Assembly (NCBI RefSeq): GCF_004348455.1
Contig: NZ_SMKA01000013.1
Coordinates: 1-64,000 of the forward strand
Source of the DNA: Kribbella albertanoniae
GTDB taxonomy: Bacteria; Actinomycetota; Actinomycetes; Propionibacteriales; Kribbellaceae
Length of the DNA stretch: 64,000 nt
Direction of reading: 5' to 3'
Both the position numbers and the translations under genes were made by a program. The notes below the pieces were generated by a model that saw only the letters and a list, made by a program, of their open reading frames with translations, made no database searches and was not told the origin of the DNA. Shown here piece after piece: positions 40,000-46,889 of the stretch (its first letter is position 1; every line of letters begins with the position of its first letter).

Positions 40000-40413
40000 T
40001 CACGCCAGGCGAGCAGAAAGCTGATCGGCCGCCCCTGGCACCGGCTCGGCGAGGTCGTTCCCCAAGGCGATGATGCGGTTGTCTGCGTCGACGTGGACGA
40101 CCTTCGGCTCGTAGCCGACCAGTTCGGACTCCTCGGCCAGCAGGAACGACATGATGATCACCAGGTCGCCGGGGTGGATCAGGTGCGCGGCCGCGCCGTT
40201 GATGCAGATCTCGCCGCCACCGGCGGGGCCGTTGATGATGTAGGTCTCGAGGCGGGCCCCGTTGGTGATGTCGACGACCTGCACCTTCTCGCCTTCGATC
40301 AGGCCTGCGGCCCGGGCGAGGTCTACATCGATCGTCAGGGAACCCACGTAGTGCAGGTCGGCCTGGGTGACAGTGGCGCGGTGGATTTTTCCGCCCAGGA
40401 CTTCGCGAAGCAT
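40000..40413 (-). CDS. panD: Aspartate 1-decarboxylase (PanD)
   Basis: This 137-residue pyruvoyl-dependent enzyme converts L-aspartate to beta-alanine. The self-cleavage site is visible as Y-V-G-S-L-T-I-D near residues 22-29 (Gly-Ser bond), with the active-site lysine in G-G-K-I-H-R near residue 9 and the tail N-G-A-A-A-H-L near residue 70. In bacteria it normally feeds coenzyme A synthesis. Here it lies in an iron-regulated operon behind the mbtH gene, so its likely job is beta-alanine supply to the NRPSs. About 25 C-terminal residues extend beyond a compact PanD. Confidence 0.95.
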   Translation of the reverse strand: MLREVLGGKIHRATVTQADLHYVGSLTIDVDLARAAGLIEGEKVQVVDITNGARLETYIINGPAGGGEICINGAAAHLIHPGDLVIIMSFLLAEESELVGYEPKVVHVDADNRIIALGNDLAEPVPGAADQLSARLA

Positions 40414-40456
40414 GTCCGGCTCCTTAGGAGTTGTGCAGGGGTGGGTACTGCGGGGA

Positions 40457-40699
40457 TCAGTTGCTGGCGTGCGTCTCGTACTGGGAAATATGGTCGCGCA
40501 ACGACTTGGGGCGGATGTCGGTCCAGTGCTCGTCGATCCAGTCGAGTACTTCCTGGCGCGTCCTGCCGCCGGGTTCGCCGTACGCGATGCTCCAGCCGGT
40601 CGGGACCGGCTTGAACGTCGGCCACAACGAGTGCTGCTCCTCGCCGTTGATCAGCGCGTAGAAGGAACCGTTGTCGTCGTCGAACGGATTCTGGGCCAT
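40457..40699 (-). CDS. MbtH-like NRPS partner protein
   Basis: This 80-residue MbtH-family chaperone binds adenylation domains and raises their activity. The family pattern is complete: N-P-F-D-D, then S-L-W-P, then V-P-x-G-W near residue 35 and the closing W-T-D-I-R-P. A clear GAGGAG ribosome site precedes the ATG. The nearest iron box is 69 bases upstream, and panD follows in the same direction. Confidence 0.96.
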   Translation of the reverse strand: MAQNPFDDDNGSFYALINGEEQHSLWPTFKPVPTGWSIAYGEPGGRTRQEVLDWIDEHWTDIRPKSLRDHISQYETHASN

Positions 40700-40767
40700 C
40701 AGTGCTGCTCCTCGTCGTTCCTAGCGGGGGTCGGTCCGGGCCGCGGCCGGACAATAACACCAACAAC

Positions 40768-40786
40768 TTAGGTAAGCCTAACTTCG
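40768..40786. promoter_or_regulatory. Iron box upstream of mbtH-panD
   Basis: TTAGGTAAGCCTAACTTCG matches the iron-repressor consensus, with the core TTAGGTAAGCCTAA being the conserved part. It lies between the end of the FAD dehydrogenase gene and the mbtH start, 69 bases from the latter. Confidence 0.82.
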
Positions 40787-40795
40787 GTCGATGGC

Positions 40796-42244
40796 TCAGG
40801 CGAGCGAGCCTGCACGTCGCCCGATCACCATGCCCGCGGTCAGGCCGGCCCCCGTCGGGTAGTTCCCGCTGAAGAGTCCTCCGAGCGTTTCACCGCACGC
40901 GAAGAGCCCGGGGATGGGCCGATCCGACCGGTCGAGCACCCGGCCGTCCACGTCACCGCGAAGGCCACCGAAGGTGAAACTGATCCCGCAGGTCACCGGA
41001 TACGCGTAATACGGCGGCGCCTCGACCGCCGAGGCCCAGTTGCTCTTGACGGGCTGCACCGACGCGCCGCGGCCGTCCTTGATCGTCGGATCGAGCGACC
41101 GGCTGGTGTCGATCGACGAGTTGAACTCCCGGACCGTCCGCACGAATCCGTCGACATCGACCTCCATGGCCGCGGCGAGCTCTTCGAGGCTGTCGGCGAC
41201 CACCGGGATGATCCCGGGCATCTCGTACTCGTACGCCGCGAGCATCGAGCGCGACGTCGCATCGAAGACCTGGAACGCCACCGAACCCGGCTGTTCGAGG
41301 ATCACCTTGCCGTACTTCGCGTACGTGTAGTTGCGAAAGTCCGCGCCTTCGTCGAGGAACCGTTGCCCCCGGCGGTTGACCACGATGCCGAGCGGATAGC
41401 CGTACCGGCTGAGCCGGTTCGTCAACGCACGATTGCTCTCGTTCTCGGGGAACGACGCGTCCCACGGAACGCTGTGGCAGGTCGACCAGTCCCCGCCACG
41501 ATCCGCACCGATCTCCAGCGCCGCCTGGATCAGGTCACCGGTGTTGTACGGCGTGCCACGCACCTTCGCGTGCTGCCAGCCGTCTCCCAGGTAAAGCTGA
41601 CGCCATTCCGCATTCGCCTGGAAACCGCCACTGGCGATCACCACCGACTCCGCTGGAAGCTCCTGGTCACCGATCCGGACACCGACGACCGAATCGCCGT
41701 CGGTCATCAGCCCGGTCACCGGGCAGTCGTAGCGCACCTCGACTCCGAGCCTGGCTGCGATCTGCTCATGGACCGACACCAGCCCGGGCCCGCCGTCGAC
41801 GTTGCGCACATGCGATCCACCCCAGAACACGAAGGTCCCGTCGGGATGCTCGTGAGCTTGCCGCTCGTACATCAACTGGAATCGCAGCCCCAAGGCATGC
41901 AGCCATCGGACGGCGTCACGCGAGCCTTCAACGACAGCCTCGGCAAGTTCCTTGTCGCCCCGGCCCCCGGTGACCCGCTCCAGATCGGCCAGGAACTCCA
42001 CCGCCGAGTACGGCGGGACCTCCGTGCGCGCGTGCCGCTCATCCGGCTCGAGGACCTCGAGCAGGTCGCCGAGCCCGTCGTGCACCATCCGGGTCGACCC
42101 CAGGGTGTAGAAGCTGTTTCCACCGGCGTGCGCCCGCGGCGCCTTCTCCAGCAGCACCACGCGTCGCCCACGCTCGGCCGCCGCGTGAGCCGCGCAGTAC
42201 CCGGCGTTTCCGCCGCCCACGACAACAACATCCGGATTGCGCAT
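40796..42244 (-). CDS. FAD-dependent dehydrogenase of the fumarate reductase/TcuA type
   Basis: This 482-residue flavoprotein resembles FAD-dependent tricarballylate dehydrogenase (TcuA) and the flavin subunits of fumarate reductases. It has V-V-V-G-G-G-N-A-G at the N terminus for FAD, G-G-S-H-V-R near residue 145 and the C-terminal F-S-G-N-Y-P-T-G-A-G-L-T-A-G motif. The start chosen is ATG 42244, because the frame further upstream crosses an iron box. It presumably oxidises a carboxylate intermediate or a ring for siderophore synthesis, but the substrate is unknown. It sits alone behind its own iron box. Confidence 0.85.
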   Translation of the reverse strand: MRNPDVVVVGGGNAGYCAAHAAAERGRRVVLLEKAPRAHAGGNSFYTLGSTRMVHDGLGDLLEVLEPDERHARTEVPPYSAVEFLADLERVTGGRGDKELAEAVVEGSRDAVRWLHALGLRFQLMYERQAHEHPDGTFVFWGGSHVRNVDGGPGLVSVHEQIAARLGVEVRYDCPVTGLMTDGDSVVGVRIGDQELPAESVVIASGGFQANAEWRQLYLGDGWQHAKVRGTPYNTGDLIQAALEIGADRGGDWSTCHSVPWDASFPENESNRALTNRLSRYGYPLGIVVNRRGQRFLDEGADFRNYTYAKYGKVILEQPGSVAFQVFDATSRSMLAAYEYEMPGIIPVVADSLEELAAAMEVDVDGFVRTVREFNSSIDTSRSLDPTIKDGRGASVQPVKSNWASAVEAPPYYAYPVTCGISFTFGGLRGDVDGRVLDRSDRPIPGLFACGETLGGLFSGNYPTGAGLTAGMVIGRRAGSLA

Positions 42245-42273
42245 GTCCACTCCCACCCCACTCCTCAGGCGGC

Positions 42274-42292
42274 CAAGCTTAGCCTTACCTAA
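42274..42292. promoter_or_regulatory. Iron box upstream of the FAD dehydrogenase
   Basis: On the minus strand the site reads TTAGGTAAGGCTAAGCTTG, matching TTAGGTTAGGCTAACCTAA at most positions. It is 30 bases before the start codon chosen for the dehydrogenase and marks the right edge of the siderophore locus. Confidence 0.82.
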
Positions 42293-42372
42293 ATTGGATG
42301 GTGATGTGTTCTGGACCACTGCGCGTCAGTTGGTAGCCACCGGTGGCGCCGCCTCCGCGCACATGCCGTCTC

Positions 42373-42411
42373 TGACCTCATTGGATGTACATCTGCTACA
42401 TTCGTTACATG
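42373..42411 (+). promoter_or_regulatory. Probable leaderless promoter with TACAT repeats
   Basis: A TGACCT hexamer (42373-42378) and TACATT (42397-42402) are spaced by 18 bases and the antitoxin ATG follows at 42409, so the transcript would be leaderless. TACAT occurs three times at nine-base steps and ATGTACAT (42385-42392) is a palindrome, which may form an autoregulatory operator. This is inferred from spacing only. Confidence 0.4.
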
Positions 42412-42690
42412 GGTGAGCCTGTGATCGAGTCCATGGCGGAGGTCCGCAGTCATCTCGCCGACGTCCTTGACCGGGCCCGCCGGGATGAGATCCCGACGAT
42501 CATCACCCGGCGCGGCAAGCAAGAAGCTGTAGTGATCGACATTCGCGAGTACCGGCGGCTGAGCCGGCTGGCGGAGCAGGCCGAGGAGTCCTGGCTCAAT
42601 CAGTTGGCCGACGAGGCGGAGTCCGAAGGTTCTGAAGGGTCGGTCTCGCTCGAGGAGATGGCTGCCCTGCTCCGCACTCCAGACGCCTGA
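42409..42690 (+). CDS. YefM/Phd-type antitoxin
   Basis: This 93-residue antitoxin has a Phd/YefM N-terminal DNA-binding half (S-M-A-E-V-R-S-H-L-A-D-V-L-D, then R-R-G-K-Q-E-A-V-V-I-D) and an acidic flexible C terminus that should wrap the toxin. The start is the ATG at 42409; an in-frame ATG at 42385 would add eight unlikely residues across the probable promoter. The gene ends five bases before the toxin gene. Confidence 0.9.
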   Translation: MGEPVIESMAEVRSHLADVLDRARRDEIPTIITRRGKQEAVVIDIREYRRLSRLAEQAEESWLNQLADEAESEGSEGSVSLEEMAALLRTPDA

Positions 42691-42695
42691 TCGCC

Positions 42696-42974
42696 GTGGG
42701 TTACGTCACTCGGTTCACCCCGCACGCCCAGCGCGACATGCTCAAGATTCCCCGCCCCGACGCCCTGCGGATCCTCTATCGCCTCGCCGAACTCCAGAAG
42801 GCGATGGACGGAGGGGATATTGCGGCCTTCGACATCAAGGCCCTTCAAGGGCATAGCTCGCGGTGGCGACTCAGGGTCGGGGACTACCGCGTCGTGTACA
42901 CGCTCGAGGATGGCCACCTGATCGTGTGGGTCATGGCCGTCGGCAACCGCCGCGACATCTACCGCAACCTGTAG
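42696..42974 (+). CDS. RelE/ParE-family toxin
   Basis: This 92-residue RelE-type toxin would be a ribosome-dependent mRNA interferase. The family pattern is clear: F-T-P-H-A-Q-R-D-M-L-K near the start, L-Q-G-H-S-S-R-W-R-L-R-V-G-D-Y-R-V-V-Y near residues 50-68 and N-R-R-D-I-Y at the C terminus. It starts with GTG and forms an operon with the YefM-type antitoxin. The pair sits at the right boundary of the siderophore locus, beside a tRNA gene. Confidence 0.9.
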   Translation: MGYVTRFTPHAQRDMLKIPRPDALRILYRLAELQKAMDGGDIAAFDIKALQGHSSRWRLRVGDYRVVYTLEDGHLIVWVMAVGNRRDIYRNL

Positions 42975-43041
42975 GTCCGGAACGGCAACCAGCGCTGGTT
43001 CGGACCGGGCAGCGTCGCCGAACTGGGCCAGCGCGAAAGAC

Positions 43042-43071
43042 GAAGACCCGGACCAACTGGTCCGGGTCTTC
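43042..43071. terminator. Terminator hairpin between toxin and tRNA genes
   Basis: GAAGACCCGGACCA pairs with TGGTCCGGGTCTTC across a tiny loop. It lies seven bases from the 3' end of the minus-strand tRNA and 67 bases after the toxin stop, so it can serve both convergent transcripts. Confidence 0.8.
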
Positions 43072-43078
43072 GTGAAAG

Positions 43079-43152
43079 TAGCGGGGGCAGGATTTGAACC
43101 TGCGACCTCTGGGTTATGAGCCCAGCGAGCTACCGAGCTGCTCCACCCCGCG
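43079..43152 (-). tRNA. Initiator tRNA-fMet (CAU), copy 1
   Basis: On the minus strand the 74 bases begin CGCGGGGTGGAGCAGC and fold into a cloverleaf with anticodon CAT in the loop C-T-C-A-T-A-A. Initiator features are the three G:C pairs at the foot of the anticodon stem (GGG/CCC) and an unpaired first position: C1 faces T72 as read here. The T arm is GGTTCAAATCC. No CCA is encoded. An identical copy lies at 63623-63696. Confidence 0.93.
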
Positions 43153-43171
43153 CCGCTTTCTTACGTTCGTA

Positions 43172-43199
43172 AGTCTAGGGGATGGCCGGTGCGCAACCA
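43172..43199 (-). promoter_or_regulatory. Promoter of tRNA-fMet copy 1
   Basis: On the minus strand TTGCGC and TAGACT are spaced by 16 bases and end about 20 bases before the mature tRNA. The inverted repeat CTTACG-TT-CGTAAG (43160-43173) overlaps the -10 side. Confidence 0.45.
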
Positions 43200-43208
43200 A
43201 ATCGGGGG

Positions 43209-45638
43209 TCACTGCGCCAGGTAGCGCTGGGTGACCCACTGGGCGACGTGGACGCGGGACGGCATCCCGAGTTTGCGCATCACGTGCCGCACGTGGTTCG
43301 TCGCCGTCCACTCGGCGATGTTCAGCCGGTTCGCGATCTGCCGGTTGGTCAGTCCGTTCGCGACCAGTACGACGACCTCCCGTTCGCGCGCGGTGAGCGT
43401 CGTACCGTGGAACACGTCGGCCGGCGTGCGGTTCGCGTCGACGCGTTCTGTCCGTGCGGCTGCCTCGGTCCAGGCGGGTTGCTCGACCAGACCGGCGTCC
43501 TCGTCCAGCAGGGTCGGCAGTGGGAGCGTCTTGCCCGCGATGCAGGCGTTGTCGAAGGCAACGGTCCCCAGTCGTTGCCGCAGGTGCTGCAGCGCGCGGT
43601 CGACGTACGTGAGGATCTCCGCGCACGCGTAGCTTTGCGTCTCGGCCCGGATCGAGCCTGCGGCCGCGATCAGGCGAACGGCCGCCAGATCTGTCGGTGG
43701 CCGGCGACGGCCGGCGAGCACCAAGGCAAGAGCTTCCAGCGCGAACGGCGTACCAGGATGGGTCTGCATCTCGACCGCCTCCGACGCCACGGACTGGCAG
43801 ATGCGTTCAGCCTTCTGCTGATCACCGCGCCGGAAGGCCATCAGCCCGGCCAGCGCACGGACGCAGAGAGCGTTCCAGTCGTCGCCGTCCTCCTCCAGCA
43901 GCGGTAACGCGAAGCTGATCGCCTCATCGATCGCCGACACATCGCCACGGCGCATCGAGATCATGGCCAGGTCGATGAGCACCAGCGCCGCCGCCCGAGG
44001 CGCCTCGACTGCGCGCCACAGCGACAGGCTCTGCTCGCACAGTCTCCGGGCCGCCTGCAGATCGCCGCGGAGCCGGGCAAGGTTTCCCTGGCAGTTCAAG
44101 GCTGCTGCCTCGCCCGCGACCTCGCCGAGGTCGTGGAAGGCCGCAATCGCACGACGCTGGTAGTTCTCGGCGCAGGCGTACTTCCCAAGCGCCGTCGCCA
44201 GTACGCCGGCAGCGTGGAACGCGTCCGCGTTGAGCCGGCCGCCCGCGCGCACCAAGCCGTCCCCCAGCGTCTGCTCCAGCATCTGCAGGCCTTCACTCCA
44301 GTGGCCCTGGCTGAACATGAATCGCCAGATCCCAGTCGCCAGCGCGAGTGCAGCGTCAGTGTCACCACGGACGCGCAGGTGCTGGAAGGCCGCACGGGCG
44401 TCGGCCAGGTCCGACGTCAGCCGGCGAACGTACGCAGCGAGTCGTCCGCCGTAAAGATCCTGCCCGGCATCAGCAACCAGCCGCAGCACATACTCGGCGT
44501 GCCGGTCGCGCACCTCTTGCTCGTCATCGGCGCTCCGCAGCTGTTCGACGCAGAACGCTCTGGTCGTGTGCAGCTGATCGAACCGCGGCTCACCATCAGC
44601 ACCCACCGACGAGGTCAGCATCCCCTTGTCCAGCAGGGCTTCCAGCAATTCGTCACCGCGAGCCTGAGACACCTGTACGACGTCCGCCGCGGCCGCCGCG
44701 GTGAATCCGCCCGCGAAGACACCCAGCCTGATCAGGAGGTGGCGCTCCTCCTCCGTGAGCAACTGGTAGCCCCAGAGGATCGCCGCCCGCATGGACTGCT
44801 GGCGACGCGGGACATCGGTCAGTTCCAGGCGCAGGATGTCGAGTCCGTCGTGCAGCCTCGCCAGCAGAGCAGGTGGACCGAACAGCCGGAGCTTCGTGGC
44901 AGCGAGTTCGATGGCCAGAGGCAGTCCGTCGACGAGCCGGCAGATCTCAGCCACGTCGCTCACGTTGTCGTCGGTCAGAGCGAAGTCCGGTGCTACTGCT
45001 CGAGCCCGCTGCCCGAAGAGTGCCACCGAGGGGACCGCCGCGATCTCGGCCAGCGGAGCCCTTAAGGAGCGCACCAGCGGCAGCGGCCGGACCGGGTACA
45101 ACCGCTCGCCGTAGATCTGCAGCGGCTGCCGACTCGTGGTCAGAACCCGCAGACCGCGACAGTGCGACAGCAGACTGGTCAGCAGCTCGGCAACACCGTC
45201 CGCCACGTGCTCGCAGTTGTCGAGCACCAGCAGCAGCTCGCTGTCCCGCAGCCCGTCATGGAGGTTGGAGCTGCTGCCGAGCACGACCCGGCAGGCAGCC
45301 GTGACCGCGCCGGCGACCTGGCTCGACTCGGACAGCGATGCGAGCTCGACAGGCCAGGCGCCGTCCCGGAAGCCGGCCCGCACATCGCCGACCACGGCCT
45401 GAGCCAGCCGGGTCTTACCGGTACCGGCCGGGCCGGTGAGGGTGACCAGCTGCGCCGCGCCCTGGACGATCTGCCGCAGTGCGGCGCGGTCATCGTCACG
45501 GCCGACCATCCGATTGGGCGGGCGGACGCCGGCCGCCCAGGCTGCGGCGGCCGGGCCGATCCGTTCCGAGAGGCCACAGCTGCCGGCCTGCGGGTCGCCT
45601 CTTAGTCCCAAGCCTGCTATGTCACGTTGCCTGGCCAC
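43209..45638 (-). CDS. LuxR-family regulator with ATPase (AfsR/LAL-like) domain
   Basis: This large 809-residue regulator has an N-terminal P-loop ATPase with Walker A G-P-A-G-T-G-K-T near residue 70 and Walker B L-L-L-V-L-D-N-C-E-H near 135. A tetratricopeptide-like middle follows (about 400-690), and a C-terminal LuxR helix-turn-helix (L-T-A-R-E-R-E-V-V-V-L-V-A-N-G-L-T-N-R-Q-I-A near 745). The GTG start has a strong AGGAGG site six bases upstream. Such proteins often activate adjacent biosynthetic genes, here plausibly the polyketide-like operon to the right. An iron-box-like sequence lies about 70 bases upstream. Confidence 0.9.
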   Translation of the reverse strand: MARQRDIAGLGLRGDPQAGSCGLSERIGPAAAAWAAGVRPPNRMVGRDDDRAALRQIVQGAAQLVTLTGPAGTGKTRLAQAVVGDVRAGFRDGAWPVELASLSESSQVAGAVTAACRVVLGSSSNLHDGLRDSELLLVLDNCEHVADGVAELLTSLLSHCRGLRVLTTSRQPLQIYGERLYPVRPLPLVRSLRAPLAEIAAVPSVALFGQRARAVAPDFALTDDNVSDVAEICRLVDGLPLAIELAATKLRLFGPPALLARLHDGLDILRLELTDVPRRQQSMRAAILWGYQLLTEEERHLLIRLGVFAGGFTAAAAADVVQVSQARGDELLEALLDKGMLTSSVGADGEPRFDQLHTTRAFCVEQLRSADDEQEVRDRHAEYVLRLVADAGQDLYGGRLAAYVRRLTSDLADARAAFQHLRVRGDTDAALALATGIWRFMFSQGHWSEGLQMLEQTLGDGLVRAGGRLNADAFHAAGVLATALGKYACAENYQRRAIAAFHDLGEVAGEAAALNCQGNLARLRGDLQAARRLCEQSLSLWRAVEAPRAAALVLIDLAMISMRRGDVSAIDEAISFALPLLEEDGDDWNALCVRALAGLMAFRRGDQQKAERICQSVASEAVEMQTHPGTPFALEALALVLAGRRRPPTDLAAVRLIAAAGSIRAETQSYACAEILTYVDRALQHLRQRLGTVAFDNACIAGKTLPLPTLLDEDAGLVEQPAWTEAAARTERVDANRTPADVFHGTTLTAREREVVVLVANGLTNRQIANRLNIAEWTATNHVRHVMRKLGMPSRVHVAQWVTQRYLAQ

Positions 45639-45706
45639 CGGTGCCTCCTAGTCAAGCCTCACGCCTGGAAACTCCGCTACCGCCTCCAACGACCGTTTCA
45701 TCACAC

Positions 45707-45725
45707 TCGGTGAGGCTAACCCCAC
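45707..45725. promoter_or_regulatory. Weak iron-box-like site upstream of the LuxR-type regulator
   Basis: TCGGTGAGGCTAACCCCAC carries the core GAGGCTAACC of the iron-repressor site but mismatches at both ends. It is 69 bases upstream of the regulator start. It may be a real but weaker site or a coincidence. Confidence 0.35.
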
Positions 45726-45777
45726 GCTCGGTGTGTTGACGAAGTGGACAACCCCCTCTCCAGCAGGCCTTTTCCGG

Positions 45778-46539
45778 TCATTTCGCCGCGTAGCCACCGT
45801 CGACCAACAGGTCTGTACCAGTGACGAACGAGGCGTCGTCGGACAACAGGAACAGGACGGCGGCAGCGATCTCCCGCGGCACCGCCATCCGGCCCATCGG
45901 TGTCGCCGCCACGAAGTCGGCCACGAACTGCTCCGGCAGCCCCACCGTCATCGGTGTCTCGACCAGGCCGGGTGAGACGGCGTTTACCCGGATCCCCGCG
46001 GCCGCCAACTCGACAGCCGCAGCGCGGGTCATCGCGGCCACCGCGCCTTTGGCCCCGTGGTACGCGAACGCAGCGCCGGAGCCGATCTGACCGAACACCG
46101 AGGACACGTTGACGATCGCGCCGCCACCGGCCAGGTGCATGAACGGTACGACGGTCTGCATCCCGAGCCAGGTGCCGCGCTGACTGACATCGACGACCCG
46201 ATCCCACTCGTCAGCTGTGACACCGGCGAGGCCGTGACCCCCGAGGACACCGGCGTTGTTCACCAGCAGCGTGGGATAGCCGAAACACCGACGGGCAGTC
46301 CTGGTGAGCCTCGCCCACGCCTCGGGGTCGGTGACGTCCGCCACCGCAGCCGCGACCCGGCCGGGGTGCCCAGCCGCCTCGATCTCCTTGGCTGCTGCCT
46401 CGCATCGATCACCGTCGAGGTCAGCGAGCACAACTCCGGCTCCAGCCGCGGCCAAACCTGCAGCCACGGCACGGCCGATGCCGCTGGCCGCACCTGTGAC
46501 CAGAGCGCTGCGGCCGGCCAGCCCCGCACCCGTCGTCAC
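45778..46539 (-). CDS. Short-chain dehydrogenase/reductase
   Basis: This 253-residue classical SDR has the coenzyme motif T-G-A-A-S-G-I-G near residue 16, N-N-A-G, an active-site serine in N-V-S-S-V-F-G and Y-H-G-A-K near residue 160. It is the last gene of the polyketide-like operon and overlaps the AcpS-like gene by four bases. It could oxidise or reduce an alcohol or ketone on the finished chain; the FabG-type gene upstream is the better candidate for chain ketoreduction. Confidence 0.9.
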   Translation of the reverse strand: MTTGAGLAGRSALVTGAASGIGRAVAAGLAAAGAGVVLADLDGDRCEAAAKEIEAAGHPGRVAAAVADVTDPEAWARLTRTARRCFGYPTLLVNNAGVLGGHGLAGVTADEWDRVVDVSQRGTWLGMQTVVPFMHLAGGGAIVNVSSVFGQIGSGAAFAYHGAKGAVAAMTRAAAVELAAAGIRVNAVSPGLVETPMTVGLPEQFVADFVAATPMGRMAVPREIAAAVLFLLSDDASFVTGTDLLVDGGYAAK

Positions 46540-46889
46540 GCTGCCGCCTCAACTGGCAGCCAGGCCAGGGCTACGGCGTACCCAGCGGCATGGCTGAGTG
46601 ACACCCGCGGCACCACGAGGTTCGCTTGCCGGCACCACCGCTCGATCGCACCGGCCAGCGATACCACCGGCGCGGAGGGCGGCGTACGGAGAATCTCGAT
46701 GCCCTGCCACGGAACCGGCCCGGGCCAGTGCAGTGCCTCGGCGACTGCGTGCTTCGCCGCCACCCGCGCGGCCAGGTGCTCGCCAGCGCGGGCGAACCCT
46801 GCGCAATAGGCCAGCTCTGCGGGGCTGAGGAACTGGTGCCATGCATAGGCATCAGTGGGCACCTGGAGGACATAGACGGCTGACATCAT
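46536..46889 (-). CDS. Degenerate AcpS-like protein
   Basis: This 117-residue protein has the fold pattern of holo-ACP synthase: the segment E-H-L-A-A-R-V-A-A-K-H-A-V-A-E-A-L aligns with the R-F-A-A-K-E-A helix. Two metal-binding positions look lost. There is no clear G-x-D at the N terminus, and the helix glutamate is histidine (A-K-H-A where A-K-E-A is expected). It may be inactive, a partner subunit or a binding scaffold. The start at 46889 gives the ATGA overlap with the ketosynthase stop. A canonical AcpS lies at the other end of the operon. Confidence 0.65.
   Translation of the reverse strand: MMSAVYVLQVPTDAYAWHQFLSPAELAYCAGFARAGEHLAARVAAKHAVAEALHWPGPVPWQGIEILRTPPSAPVVSLAGAIERWCRQANLVVPRVSLSHAAGYAVALAWLPVEAAA

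Noticed and set aside
43042-43173. CRISPR or attachment-site array from the hairpins around tRNA copy 1
   Set aside because: The palindromes are explained by a terminator, the tRNA stems and a promoter-proximal dyad; no repeated spacer pattern or integrase gene is present.
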